Positions 17,399 through 26,323 of a DNA stretch of 64,000 bases are shown here, one piece after another; the stretch's first letter is position 1; each line of letters starts with the position of its first letter. The position numbers and the translations under genes were made by a program. The DNA is taken from contig NZ_LMOR01000004.1 of NCBI RefSeq assembly GCF_001424225.1, forward strand, positions 1,149,160-1,213,159. Direction: 5' to 3'. The notes beneath the pieces are model-generated. The model was not told the DNA's origin. It saw only the letters and a program-made list of their open reading frames with translations, and ran no database searches. The stretch comes from Microbacterium sp. Leaf151 (GTDB lineage Bacteria; Actinomycetota; Actinomycetes; Actinomycetales; Microbacteriaceae).

Positions 17399-18400
17399 GT
17401 GGCCGGGATCGACGACGTCGCGCGCGCGGCGGGAGTGTCGACGGCCACGGTCTCACGGGCGCTGAGCGGGCGCGGCTCGGTGTCGAGCGCGACGCGCGAG
17501 CGCGTGCTCGCCGCCGCCGGGAGCCTCGGTTACGTGGTGTCGGCGGCCGCGTCGACCCTCGCGACCGGCCGCGCACGGGCGGTCGGGGTGGTCGTGCCGT
17601 TCCTCGACCGGTGGTTCTTCAGCACCGTGCTCGCGGGCATCTCCGACGCGCTCGTGCGACGCGGCTACGACATCACGCTGTACAGCGTGAGCGCCGACCC
17701 GGCCGACCGGCGCCGCGTCTTCGACGACCACCTGCGGCGGCGACGCATCGACGCGGTCATCACCATCGCCCTCGAGCTCGATGCCGAGGAGTCGTCGTCG
17801 CTGCGCAGCCTCGGCGTGCCGATCGTCGCGATCGCCGGCCCCAACCCCCTGCTCACCACGCTCACCGTCGACGATCTGGCCGTGGGGCGCCTCGCGACCG
17901 CGCATCTGCTCGGCCTCGGCCATCGACGCCTCGCCCACATCGGAGCGGATGCCGTGGCGGACGCCGCCTCGTCGGTGCCGACCCTGCGACGCCGCGGCTT
18001 CGAGGAGACGCTGGCCGACGCCGGCATCGAGGCGCACGGCGTCGAACCGGCCGACTTCACCATCGAGGGCGGATCGGGCGCGGCGGCCCGCCTGCTCTCG
18101 TCCGACGAGGCCCCCACGGCCCTGTTCGCCGCATCCGACGAAATGGCGATCGGAGCGATCCTCGCCGCGCGCGAGCTCGGCCTGCGCGTACCCGACGACG
18201 TCTCGATCATCGGCGTCGACGGGCACGAACTCGGTCGCTGGTTCGGCCTGACGAGCATCGACCAGTTCGCGCGCGGACAGGGCGAGCGCGCCGCCGAGGT
18301 GGTGCTGCGCGCGCTCGACGGTGCCCGACCGGCCCGGGGTCTGGGCACCCTGCCGTTCGAGCTGGTCGACCGCGGCTCGACCGCGCCGCCGGGGCGCTGA
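17399..18400 (+). CDS. LacI-family transcriptional regulator
   Basis: This 333-residue repressor has an N-terminal helix-turn-helix at IDDVARAAGVSTATVSRALS and a periplasmic-binding-protein-like ligand domain (VGVVVPFLDRWFFSTVLAGI, then SIIGVDGHELG). The start is the GTG at 17399 with GGAGG at 17384-17388. It probably binds the TGCAAGCGCTTGCA palindrome upstream of the glucosidase and responds to the sugar that enzyme handles. The 3' end, including the stop, is the left part of a 74-bp tandem duplication. Confidence 0.92.
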   Translation: MAGIDDVARAAGVSTATVSRALSGRGSVSSATRERVLAAAGSLGYVVSAAASTLATGRARAVGVVVPFLDRWFFSTVLAGISDALVRRGYDITLYSVSADPADRRRVFDDHLRRRRIDAVITIALELDAEESSSLRSLGVPIVAIAGPNPLLTTLTVDDLAVGRLATAHLLGLGHRRLAHIGADAVADAASSVPTLRRRGFEETLADAGIEAHGVEPADFTIEGGSGAAARLLSSDEAPTALFAASDEMAIGAILAARELGLRVPDDVSIIGVDGHELGRWFGLTSIDQFARGQGERAAEVVLRALDGARPARGLGTLPFELVDRGSTAPPGR

Positions 18401-18509
18401 TCCGTCCGGCTCACCGAGCGGCGTCGCGCAGAGTGCTGGTCGACCGCGGCTCGACCGTGCCGCCGGGGCGCTGATCCGTCCGGATCACCGAGCTGCGTCG
18501 CGCAAAGTG
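18362..18509. repeat. 74-bp tandem duplication across a convergent gene junction
   Basis: Copy 1 (18362-18435) and copy 2 (18436-18509) match at 70 of 74 positions. Copy 1 carries the last 12 codons and stop of the LacI-type gene. Copy 2 carries the stop and last codons of the minus-strand septum-formation-like gene. Each copy thus contains a second, now non-functional version of the other gene's end. Confidence 0.9.
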
Positions 18510-19777
18510 CCGGTGACGGCGCCCGCCGGGTCGGTGACGAAGCACGACACACGGCGATCATCGACCAGCCACGTCTTGCGCGTGGGGCTCAGGTAGAAGT
18601 ATTCGAGCACGGAGCGGTCATAGGCCATGCCGACGAAGCCGGAGAACGCCTCCACACAGCCCGCCTCCGCCCGATGAGCGATCTCCGCGTCGCCCGGATA
18701 GTCGTCCGCGGCCTTCGCGACCGAGAACGCTGCGTAGAGCTCATAGGTGTGCGGTGCCACACAGTCGACGAGGGTGGCGTCGCTGATCTCGCCGCGTCCC
18801 CGTTGGGAGAAGCACTGACCCGGCTCGAGCGTGAAGGGCGGAACAGGCGTCTCCGAACCCGTCGGCGTGGTCGATGCAGAGGGGCTCGATGCGGAGACGC
18901 TCACCGGACTCAACACCGTCCGGGTGTCGACGGCCATCCCCCACACGCCCGCGACGATGGCCGCCCCCATGACGACCGTCAGCGCCGACCCGACGACGAT
19001 CCCCGCGACCGCGACACCGCGCCCTCGTTCGGACGTGCGGCGCAGGGTGCCGAGGGCGAAGGCTCCGGCCACGATGCCGCCGATCGGTGCGATGAACCCC
19101 AGGACGAGCGCAAGCACCGCGACGGTGTTCACGGCCGGATCCTTCTCAAGGGCGGAAGCGTCGCTCACGGCGAGGGCGCCCCGCCCGCGCACGTCGTCCG
19201 GCGACGCGGCGTCAACGGCCACCGACTCGTCGTCCTCCGCGGCCCTCGGCCGCATCGACGCGCCGGGCCGTGCGTTCACGGTGCTCGAGTCTTCGCTCAG
19301 GGACGGCGCGCCGTCTCCGACATGCACCCCTTCGTCGTGCGCGACCCTCACCTCGACGGGCGTGGGGCCCACCGCGCCGACGGTCGCCGACACCGTCGAA
19401 TCGCGGGCGGCACCGCCCGTGTCCGTCTCCTCTGTCGGCGGTGTGAGATCGTCGTCCACCGAGCCCTCGACGGACTCGGCGATCAGTCCGCGCTCGGCCA
19501 GCCGCATCCGGGCCACATGCGCCGCCGCGAAGACAACGGCGCTGCCCCCGTCATCGGCGAAGTGCGCGACGCTCCCGCCCGCCCAGGCGTCGACCCGCAC
19601 GACGAAGCTCACTCGCGGTGCGACCGAACTCGAGCCGAACGCGTGCGCGTCGCGCTCGACGTCGAGCACATCGTCCCGCTCGCGCACGACGAAGCCCTGC
19701 TCCGACAGCGTGGCGGCAACAGCCGAGGATGCGCGATCAGGCGGGACGGTCAGGAACAGAGGCGATACTGCGGCCAT
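18485..19777 (-). CDS. DUF4190/septum-formation-domain membrane protein
   Basis: This 430-residue protein has no recognised catalytic function. An N-terminal region of about 100 residues (MAAVSPLFLTVPPDRASS and on) resembles that of the next gene. A variable acidic linker follows, then two hydrophobic segments at about 230-300 (VAVLALVLGFIAPIGGIVAG, then VAVAGIVVGSALTVVMGAAI) separated by a basic loop, the pattern of DUF4190. A C-terminal extracytoplasmic domain with paired cysteines follows (LEPGQCF, DCVAPHTYE, AGCVEAF, SCF), matching the septum formation domain (PF13845). It is a paralogue of the protein at 19953-21047. The C-terminal ten codons lie in the tandem duplication. Confidence 0.75.
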   Translation of the reverse strand: MAAVSPLFLTVPPDRASSAVAATLSEQGFVVRERDDVLDVERDAHAFGSSSVAPRVSFVVRVDAWAGGSVAHFADDGGSAVVFAAAHVARMRLAERGLIAESVEGSVDDDLTPPTEETDTGGAARDSTVSATVGAVGPTPVEVRVAHDEGVHVGDGAPSLSEDSSTVNARPGASMRPRAAEDDESVAVDAASPDDVRGRGALAVSDASALEKDPAVNTVAVLALVLGFIAPIGGIVAGAFALGTLRRTSERGRGVAVAGIVVGSALTVVMGAAIVAGVWGMAVDTRTVLSPVSVSASSPSASTTPTGSETPVPPFTLEPGQCFSQRGRGEISDATLVDCVAPHTYELYAAFSVAKAADDYPGDAEIAHRAEAGCVEAFSGFVGMAYDRSVLEYFYLSPTRKTWLVDDRRVSCFVTDPAGAVTGTLRDAAR

Positions 19778-19952
19778 CGGGTACCTCCGCGCAAACGATG
19801 CCGCGCCCGCGCGCAGCCCCGTTCACCGTAGATCCCGGTGGCACGAGGTCGGTGCGCGTTTCGAGACGCCCGCGGCAGTTCTCACCAGGCGATTCACCCG
19901 CTCAGCACCCGAAGACCGGGCCCGCGCGAAGCTCCTCGGGTCGACGGGTGCC

Positions 19953-21047
19953 TCAGAGGCCCGACCCGGCCAGGGATCCCACCGTCTGCTCGGCGTTCGG
20001 GTCGAAGAGCAGGCAGAAGATCTCGCGATCTCCCACCGCCCAGGTCTGCTCCGTCGGCCCTACGAAGTAGTAATCGAGCCGGGACTCCTGGTAGGACACC
20101 CCCACGTACCCGCCGTACGCCGCCTCGCAGCCCTGCAGGGCCGCCGTCTCGATCGCCGCGTCGCCCGGGTAGGCGCCGTCGGCCACGTCGAACCCGCCGA
20201 AGGCCTCGTACGAGTGCGGCTGGGCGCAGTCCACGACGTTGTCGGCCGCGACGAACCCGCCGGGGAGATCGTCGAGGCAGGAACCGACGACGAGCGCGGA
20301 CGGATCGAACGGCGCCTGCTCGTCGGGCGCGACGGTCACTCCTCCCTCCTCGGGGGGCGCGTACGGGTCGACGGAGCCACCCGCGACCGTCAACGCCGAG
20401 AACACGAGGGTTCCGATGACGACGGTCGAGATGAAGAGGGTCAGTACACTTCCCGCCACGATGCCGCCGAGGGCGAGGCCGCGGCCCTTCTCACCGGTGC
20501 GTTTGATCTGCGCCAGCGCGACGGCACCGGTCACGATGCCGGCGACCGGGACCACGAAGCCCAGCACTAGGGCGACGATGGCGACGACGTTCGTGCGGCT
20601 CGCCCCGGCCGTGCCGGCAGCGGACGACGCGTCGGCGGCCGGACCGCCGGGGTACCCCACCACGTCGGGAGCCCCCGCCGACAGCGGTGCGGCCGGGATC
20701 TGCGCGAGCGTACCGGCCGCGGGTGCGGCGATGGCGAGCACACCCTGCTGCGCCAAGCGCGCCCCGACGAGCCGCGCGGCCTCACCAGCCGCCGTGCCGC
20801 CGGTGGGCACGGCGAGGTCGGCGCCGTCGTCCGAGGGCGCGAAGACCGCGAGCGTCCCCTCCGGCACCTCCGACAGGCGCACGTCGAATCGGTCGGGGAC
20901 GACGTCGCCGTCGTCCGTCGCGATCCGCGACGCGACCAGCGCGTCGGAGGAGGCGGCGACGTCGAAGCCCTGGTCGGTGAGGGCCGCGGCCACGGCATCG
21001 CGCGCCGGATCCGCGGGGAGGGAGAGTCGCAGTTCGGCGGCCGCCAT
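19953..21047 (-). CDS. DUF4190/septum-formation-domain membrane protein (paralogue)
   Basis: This 364-residue protein has the same architecture as the preceding entry: an N-terminal ~100-residue domain (LRLSLPADPARDAVAAAL), a linker, two transmembrane segments (VVAIVALVLGFVVPVAGIVT, then LALGGIVAGSVLTLFISTVV) and a C-terminal cysteine-bearing domain (VGSCLDD, DCAQPHSYE, QGCEAAY, FCL). The ATG at 21047 is chosen because AGGAG lies seven bases upstream. Both genes run in the same direction with 175 bp between them, consistent with a tandem gene duplication followed by divergence. The role is unknown, with possible cell-envelope or division association from the domain name only. Confidence 0.75.
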   Translation of the reverse strand: MAAAELRLSLPADPARDAVAAALTDQGFDVAASSDALVASRIATDDGDVVPDRFDVRLSEVPEGTLAVFAPSDDGADLAVPTGGTAAGEAARLVGARLAQQGVLAIAAPAAGTLAQIPAAPLSAGAPDVVGYPGGPAADASSAAGTAGASRTNVVAIVALVLGFVVPVAGIVTGAVALAQIKRTGEKGRGLALGGIVAGSVLTLFISTVVIGTLVFSALTVAGGSVDPYAPPEEGGVTVAPDEQAPFDPSALVVGSCLDDLPGGFVAADNVVDCAQPHSYEAFGGFDVADGAYPGDAAIETAALQGCEAAYGGYVGVSYQESRLDYYFVGPTEQTWAVGDREIFCLLFDPNAEQTVGSLAGSGL

Positions 21048-21154
21048 GGGTGCTCCTGAGGTCACTCGCCGCGGGCTCGCGGCGCTTGCTCATCCGCCGC
21101 GGGCTCGCAGCGTCGGTCCAGGTTAGCCCGCGGGTCGCGACGACGCCGTCGGGC

Positions 21155-22348
21155 TCAGCGGATACGGCCGACCAGGTCGTCGCGCGTCAGGGTGTCGGCC
21201 GCGGCGAGCACCTCCCGCGCGGCATCCCGGGCGTCTTCGACGTTCCACAGCAGCACGCCCACCACGCGACCGTCGTCGAGGTAGAACACGACGCCGCGCT
21301 CGCCGTCGATCCAGTCTTCGACGGTCTCGAGCGACGAGTCGAGCGTTCCGACGGCTTCGTAACGGATGCCGAAGACCGCCGAGTAGTAGTAGGGCGTATG
21401 CGTGTACGGTTCGGCGGCCCCCGCGAGGTTGCGGCCGGCGGCCGCACCCTGCTCGTTGGCGTTGTCGACGTGCTCGACGCGACGGCGCCCGAGGAGGCGG
21501 TCGGGGTAGCTGGCGACATCCCCCGCGGCGTACACGTCGTCGACGGAGGTCCTCAACTGAGCGTCGACGTGCACGCCGTCGTCGACACGGAGTCCGGCGT
21601 CCTCCGCCAGCTCGGTGGCCACGTCGATGCCGAGACCGCTCACGACGGCATCCACGCGCACCTCGTCGCCGTTCTCGAGTTCGAGGCGGGCGCCGTCGGC
21701 ATCCGCCTCTCCGCCTGAGACGCGGGAACCGGCGACGATCTCGACGCCCGCGTCGCGGAAGAGCTTCTCGAAGCGCTGGGCGAGGGCGGCGGGGAAGACG
21801 GCGTCGCCGAGGACGGCACCGGTGTGGATGAGGACGGTGTCGACGCCGTTCTGCACGAGGGCGGCGGCGAGCTCGGAGCCGATGTACCCGCCGCCGACGA
21901 CGGCGATGCGTTCGACCTCTCCGGCGAGCCCGCGCAGGCGCCGGTAGTCCTCGGCGGTGCGGAAGGTCAGGGCGCGCTCGCCGTTCGACCGGTCGTCGAT
22001 GGGGAGGGCGACGGGCGTGCCCCCGGTGGCGATGAGGAGCTTCGCGTACGAGAACGTCTCGCCCGCGGCATCCACTTCGTGCGCGTCGGGGCGGATCGCC
22101 GTCGCGCGAGTGCGCAACCGGATGTCGGCGCCGGTGTCGCCGGCCGTGCCGAGCGGCACCTTCTCCCAGGTGAACTCGTCGTCCGTCCACAGCTTCTTGC
22201 TGAGGGCGGGGCGCGTGTAGGGCTCGTCGACGTCGTCGCTCAGGATGCCGATCGTCCCGTCGGCGTCGATCTCGCGGATGCCGCGGGCGGCAGTGTCGGC
22301 GACCATTCCGCCGCCGACGATGAGGTAGTCGAAGTGTGTCGTGGTCAT
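21155..22348 (-). CDS. NAD(P)/FAD-dependent ferredoxin-reductase-like oxidoreductase
   Basis: This 397-residue flavoprotein has two dinucleotide-binding folds: FAD at the N-terminus (FDYLIVGGGMVADTAARGI) and NAD(P) in the middle (RIAVVGGGYIGSELAAAL). The VYAAGDVASYPD motif precedes the C-terminal domain. That domain (ALLLWN-type ending GVLLWNVEDARDAAREVL) resembles the reductase_C domain of BphA4/rubredoxin reductases and AIF-like proteins. It would pass electrons from NAD(P)H to a ferredoxin, rubredoxin or quinone. No ferredoxin or P450 gene is adjacent. The start is the ATG at 22348; two repeat hairpins lie just upstream. Confidence 0.88.
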   Translation of the reverse strand: MTTTHFDYLIVGGGMVADTAARGIREIDADGTIGILSDDVDEPYTRPALSKKLWTDDEFTWEKVPLGTAGDTGADIRLRTRATAIRPDAHEVDAAGETFSYAKLLIATGGTPVALPIDDRSNGERALTFRTAEDYRRLRGLAGEVERIAVVGGGYIGSELAAALVQNGVDTVLIHTGAVLGDAVFPAALAQRFEKLFRDAGVEIVAGSRVSGGEADADGARLELENGDEVRVDAVVSGLGIDVATELAEDAGLRVDDGVHVDAQLRTSVDDVYAAGDVASYPDRLLGRRRVEHVDNANEQGAAAGRNLAGAAEPYTHTPYYYSAVFGIRYEAVGTLDSSLETVEDWIDGERGVVFYLDDGRVVGVLLWNVEDARDAAREVLAAADTLTRDDLVGRIR

Positions 22349-22435
22349 GCGGCCAGCCTCGCCGCCGCACCCGAACGGATCGGACGGCTTGCGGGGGTGC
22401 GCGGCATCCGGTAGCCCCCCGCACAACACCCAGCC

Positions 22436-22490
22436 GAGTGTCCAAGACACGCCGCCCCCGCACCACGCACCCGGCGTGTCCTGGACACTC
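22436..22490. repeat. Member of the GAGTGTCCA palindromic hairpin family (copy D)
   Basis: The left arm GAGTGTCCAAGACACGCCG (22436-22454) pairs with CGGCGTGTCCTGGACACTC (22472-22490) with one mismatch. The loop is CCCCCGCACCACGCACC, shared exactly with copy E. Confidence 0.8.
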
Positions 22491-22571
22491 ACCCCCCAGG
22501 GGACCCGCCCGGCGGACGCACCTCGCGGCGCGGGCGGGAGACCGCCCGCGGCGGGGCGGCGGCAGGGCCGG

Positions 22572-22632
22572 GTTGAGTGTCCAAGACACGCCGCCCCCGC
22601 ACCACGCACCCGGCGTGTTCTGGACACCCAAC
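22572..22632. repeat. Member of the GAGTGTCCA palindromic hairpin family (copy E)
   Basis: The left arm begins GTTGAGTGTCCAAGACACG (22572-22590). The right arm 22611-22632 reads CGGCGTGTTCTGGACACCCAAC. It has the same loop as copy D but the TTC form of the right arm seen in copies A-C. Confidence 0.8.
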
Positions 22633-22683
22633 GGGCGGGGTGGGCGCCGGCCGCGTGTCGACGGGGCTGGGTAGGCTCGACCC

Positions 22684-23898
22684 ATGAGCGTCGACCTCGA
22701 GAGCCTGTACACCGACCTGCACGCCCACCCGGAATTGTCGTTCCAGGAGACGCGCACGGCCGGCGTCATCGCGCGGCATCTGAGCGAGTTGGGACTCGAG
22801 GTCGAAGAGGGCGTGGGCCGCACGGGCGTGGTCACGCGCATCGACAACGGCGAGGGTCCCGTCGTGTGGCTGCGCGCAGACATGGACGGCCTCCCGGTCG
22901 AAGAGCAGACCGGCCTCGCCTACGCCAGTACCGCCCGCGGCACGGATCCCGCCGGAAACGCGGTGCCCGTGATGCACGCGTGCGGTCACGACATGCACGT
23001 GACCGCCCTCATCGGCGCGCTCGAGCGCCTCGTCTCGACCCGTGAAGAGTGGTCGGGCACGATCGTGGCGGTGTTCCAGCCCGCCGAAGAGTACGGAGCG
23101 GGCTCGCAGGCGATGATCGCCGACGGCGTGCTCGATCGCTACCCGACGCCCGACATCGTGCTCGGCCAGCATGTCACGCCGCTGCCCGCCGGCGTCATCG
23201 GCGTTCGGCCGGGCACGCAGATGGCGGCATCCGACGGGCTCACCGTCGTCCTGCACGGCCGGGGCGGCCACGGCTCGCGCCCGCACTCGACGATCGACCC
23301 GGTGGTGATGGCTGCGGCCACCGTCATGCGCCTGCAGACGGTCGTGTCACGTGAAGTCGACCCGCGCGACGTGGCCGTGGTCACCGTCGGCTCGATCCAC
23401 GCGGGGCTGAAGAACAACATCATCCCGGCCGAGGCGAAGCTCGAGCTCAGCCTGCGCTACCCCGACGACGCCGCTCGCCAGCGCGTGATGACGAAGGTCG
23501 AGCGCATCATCCGGGCCGAGGCTGCGGCATCCGGAGCCGAGCAGGAGCCCACGATCAGCACCGATCACACCCTGCCGCCGACCATCAACGACGCGGATGC
23601 CACGGCTCGCCTGACCACGGCGTTCCGACGCTCGTTCGGCGAGGCCTCGGTCGTCGACCCCGGCATGTTCACCGGCAGCGAGGACGTGTCGTGGTTCGCG
23701 CGGGAGTCGGGCGCTCCGCTGGTGTTCTGGTTCTGGGGCGGTGTCGACCCCCAGGCGTTCGCGGATGCCATGGCCGGCGGCACGATGGAGCGCGACATCC
23801 CGACGAACCACTCGCCGTTCTTCGCACCCGTCATGCAGCCGACCATCGACCGCGGGGTCGAGAACCTCGTCGTGGCCGCGCGGGAGTTCCTCGGCTGA
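22684..23898 (+). CDS. M20D-family amidohydrolase / N-acyl amino acid deacylase
   Basis: This 404-residue zinc/manganese peptidase-like amidohydrolase is of the HipO/AmhX/YxeP group. Metal-binding motifs: the HPELSFQET opening, MHACGHDMHVT (the Cys and His ligands typical of M20D), QPAEEYGAGSQAM (Glu pair) and GQHVTPLPAG (His). The dimerisation domain begins near the GGHGSRPHSTIDPV segment. The family removes acyl groups from N-acyl amino acids, hippurate or IAA-amino acids. In B. subtilis YxeP (SndB), of the same family, deacetylates N-acetylcysteine in the S-succinylcysteine pathway. It stands alone here, so its pathway is uncertain. Confidence 0.9.
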   Translation: MSVDLESLYTDLHAHPELSFQETRTAGVIARHLSELGLEVEEGVGRTGVVTRIDNGEGPVVWLRADMDGLPVEEQTGLAYASTARGTDPAGNAVPVMHACGHDMHVTALIGALERLVSTREEWSGTIVAVFQPAEEYGAGSQAMIADGVLDRYPTPDIVLGQHVTPLPAGVIGVRPGTQMAASDGLTVVLHGRGGHGSRPHSTIDPVVMAAATVMRLQTVVSREVDPRDVAVVTVGSIHAGLKNNIIPAEAKLELSLRYPDDAARQRVMTKVERIIRAEAAASGAEQEPTISTDHTLPPTINDADATARLTTAFRRSFGEASVVDPGMFTGSEDVSWFARESGAPLVFWFWGGVDPQAFADAMAGGTMERDIPTNHSPFFAPVMQPTIDRGVENLVVAAREFLG

Positions 23899-23977
23899 TC
23901 TCGGCCGCGCACAGCTGACGCATCGAGCCCCGCGGGGCGCCGCGGACGCGTCAGCGGCGCCCGGACGGCGCGCGAGC

Positions 23978-25300
23978 TCAGTCCTGCGCGTACGTCGCCA
24001 GGCGCATCGTCGCGGTTGCGCTGTGGGCCGCCATGCCCTCGGAGTCGGAGATCGTCTGCACGGCCTCCGCGAGGGATGGCGTCGCCGCGCGGCTGATGCG
24101 CTGGTAGGTGAGCGGCTTCACGAAGCGCGACACCGACAGGCCCGCGCTGTGCTTGGCTCCTCCCGCGGTGGGGAGCACGTGGTTCGTGCCCGCCATGCCC
24201 TTGTCGGAGTACGCGACCGTGCTCCAGGTGCCGAGGAAGAGGGAGCCGTAGTTGCGCAGGTTGTCGTGGTACCAGCCGTCATCGGTGGTGATGACCTCGA
24301 GGTGCTCGGGGGCCAGGTCGTCCATCAGGGCCACGGCGACATCGCGGTCGGCAGCGACCGTCACCGTGCCGTAGTCGCGCCACGCGGGCCCGGCGATCGG
24401 CTCCGTGGCGAGCGTTTCGAGCTGGCGTTCGACCGCCGACATGACAGCCCGACCGTGTTCGTCCGACGTGGTCACGAGTGCTGCGGGCGAGTTCGGGCCG
24501 TGCTCGGCCTGACCGAGCAGATCGGCCGCCACGATCTCGGGGTCGGCGCTGTCGTCCGAGAGGACGGCGACCTCCGACGGGCCGGCGAGCAGGTCGATGG
24601 CGACCGTTCCGAAGAGCTGGCGCTTGGCCTCGGCCACGAAGGCGTTGCCCGCACCCACGAGCATGTCGACCGGCAGGTCGCCCAACAGTCCGTAGGCCAT
24701 CGCCGCGAGCGCCTGTACACCGCCGAGGACGAACACGCGGTCGACACCCGAGAGATGCGCCGCGTAGACGACGGCGTCGTTCGCGCCCCCGTCCGGCTGC
24801 GGCGGCGTGCAGGCGATGACGGTGGGCACGCCCGCAGCCTTCGCGACCCCGACCGTCATGAACGCACTGGCGGTCAGGGGGAAGCGTCCCGCGGGAAGGT
24901 AGGCGCCGACGCGGGAGACGGGCACGTAGCGCACACCCGTCGTCAGACCCGGAACGAGCTCGGTCTCGAAGTCGTGCAGGCGACCCCGCTGCTCGGCGGC
25001 GAAAGCCTTCGTCCGCTCCGACCCCAGCTCGATCGCGGCGCGCAGGTCGGGGGCGAGCCGGTCGCCGCTCGAGGCGATCTGCGCGCTCGTCAACTCGATG
25101 TCGCCGCCCGCGTACCGGTCGAGGGAGCGCGCGTAGTCGAGCACCGCGTCGAGACCGCGACGCTGGATGTCGCCGAGCATCTTCGACACCGTCTCGATGA
25201 CGGCCGGATCGCGCTGGGCGGCGGGGGCGTCGACCAGCGGGGTCTTGAGGTGGTGGAAGGAACCGTCGAGGCGCTCCAGGAGCGCGGGCGTGAACTGCAT
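23978..25300 (-). CDS. HisD-family dehydrogenase (first paralogue), probably catabolic
   Basis: This 440-residue protein of the histidinol dehydrogenase family is an NAD-dependent zinc enzyme that oxidises an alcohol to an acid. Motifs are intact: NAFVAEAKRQLFG, IDLLAGPSEVAVL, LLGQAEHG (zinc-ligand Gln and His), LAPEHLEVIT (catalytic Glu-His) and GTNHVLPT, with a late His in GMAAHSATATMRL. No other his biosynthesis gene adjoins, and a second homologue lies at 30530. A LysR regulator diverges from it with 78 bp between starts. Together these point to a catabolic alcohol dehydrogenase, such as HpsN-type sulfopropanediol dehydrogenase. True hisD cannot be fully excluded. Confidence 0.85.
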   Translation of the reverse strand: MQFTPALLERLDGSFHHLKTPLVDAPAAQRDPAVIETVSKMLGDIQRRGLDAVLDYARSLDRYAGGDIELTSAQIASSGDRLAPDLRAAIELGSERTKAFAAEQRGRLHDFETELVPGLTTGVRYVPVSRVGAYLPAGRFPLTASAFMTVGVAKAAGVPTVIACTPPQPDGGANDAVVYAAHLSGVDRVFVLGGVQALAAMAYGLLGDLPVDMLVGAGNAFVAEAKRQLFGTVAIDLLAGPSEVAVLSDDSADPEIVAADLLGQAEHGPNSPAALVTTSDEHGRAVMSAVERQLETLATEPIAGPAWRDYGTVTVAADRDVAVALMDDLAPEHLEVITTDDGWYHDNLRNYGSLFLGTWSTVAYSDKGMAGTNHVLPTAGGAKHSAGLSVSRFVKPLTYQRISRAATPSLAEAVQTISDSEGMAAHSATATMRLATYAQD

Positions 25301-25350
25301 ACCGGAACGCTAGAAGATCGCGACACACCCCACAAGAACGATGGATACGA

Positions 25351-25371
25351 TGGAAACCACAGGGTTTACCA
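25351..25371. promoter_or_regulatory. Inverted repeat, possible LysR-type binding site
   Basis: TGGAAACC and GGTTTACCA flank a short spacer, with a perfect core AAACC-N4-GGTTT at 25354-25367. It lies in the 78-bp gap between the divergent hisD-like and lysR-type genes, just upstream of the GTG of the latter, which suits autoregulation. It is shorter than a full LysR T-N11-A tract, so the assignment is tentative. Confidence 0.5.
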
Positions 25372-25378
25372 TTGCCTC

Positions 25379-26305
25379 GTGACGATCACCCAGCTTCGCG
25401 CCTTCCTGGCCGCGCTCGAGAAGGGGTCGTTCACCGCCGCGGCGGTCGATCTCGATTCGACGCAGGCATCCGTCTCGGAGCTCGTGGCGCGCCTGGAGCG
25501 CGAGCTCGGCGTCGCGCTCTTCCAGCGCGGGGGCCGCCGTCTCGTGGCGACCGAGTCGGCTGTCGCGCTGCGCGCGCACGCCGAGCGAGCGGTGGCCGCG
25601 ATCCACAACGGCATCGAGACCATGCGCGCGCTCACCGCGCTGGAGGCCGGCACCTGCACGTTCGGGGTGCTGCGCAACGCCGCCTACTACGACCTTTCGG
25701 AGCTGCTGCAGCGCTTCCACGAACGGCATCCCGGTGTGCGCGTGCGTCTCGTCGGAATCAACTCCGCCCTCGTCGCCCGCTCGATCGCCGCGGGAGAGGT
25801 CGAGGCCGGACTGCTCGTCCTGCCCGTCGACGAGACCGGCCTGTCGATCACTCCCCTCTTCCGCGACGAGGTGGTCTTCGCGTCCGCGCGCGCCGACGCC
25901 CCGACGGCGCCCGTCGATCTCGCCGAGGTCGCGGCGGCGAAGCTCGTGCTCTACGACGCTTACGCGGGCTGGGACGACCCCACGCGCCGCCAACTGCGCG
26001 AGAGGGCGCGCGCGCAGGGGCACTCCGTCGAACCGGCGATCGAGGTCGAGAACGTCGAGACGGCGCTGGGCCTGGTGGCATCCGGAACCGCGGACACGAT
26101 CGTGTCGCGGTCGATCGCCGAGTCGCCGACCTTCCCGGCGCAGATCAAGGTCGTCCCGTTCGCGGAACCGCTGTACGACACGATCGCCCTCGCCCGCCGG
26201 GAGGGTGCCGACCTCTCCCCCGCGGCGCGGCGCCTGGCCGACATGGCGCAGCAGATGCTGCGAGCGCGGATGACCCGGCATCCGGGACGCGTCGCCCCCC
26301 AATGA
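25379..26305 (+). CDS. LysR-family transcriptional regulator
   Basis: This 308-residue regulator has an N-terminal winged helix-turn-helix (ITQLRAFLAALEKGSFTAAA, then QASVSELVARLERELGVALF). A substrate-binding domain follows from about residue 90 (CTFGVLRNAAYYDLSELLQRF). The start is the GTG at 25379. It diverges from the HisD-like dehydrogenase, so it likely activates that gene in response to the enzyme's substrate. Its 3' end is 18 bp from the convergent nitrilase-family gene. Confidence 0.9.
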   Translation: MTITQLRAFLAALEKGSFTAAAVDLDSTQASVSELVARLERELGVALFQRGGRRLVATESAVALRAHAERAVAAIHNGIETMRALTALEAGTCTFGVLRNAAYYDLSELLQRFHERHPGVRVRLVGINSALVARSIAAGEVEAGLLVLPVDETGLSITPLFRDEVVFASARADAPTAPVDLAEVAAAKLVLYDAYAGWDDPTRRQLRERARAQGHSVEPAIEVENVETALGLVASGTADTIVSRSIAESPTFPAQIKVVPFAEPLYDTIALARREGADLSPAARRLADMAQQMLRARMTRHPGRVAPQ

Positions 26306-26323
26306 GCCACGCACCCCGGAGGG

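Larger units (their letters stand above)
22349..22683. other. Intergenic region with two hairpins between divergent genes
   Basis: The 335 bp separate the divergent reductase and amidohydrolase genes. They hold two hairpins of the GAGTGTCCA family (22436-22490, 22572-22632) that are identical over the left arm and the loop, so they look like a recent duplication. The rest is GC-rich with no other signal that I recognise. Confidence 0.6.
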
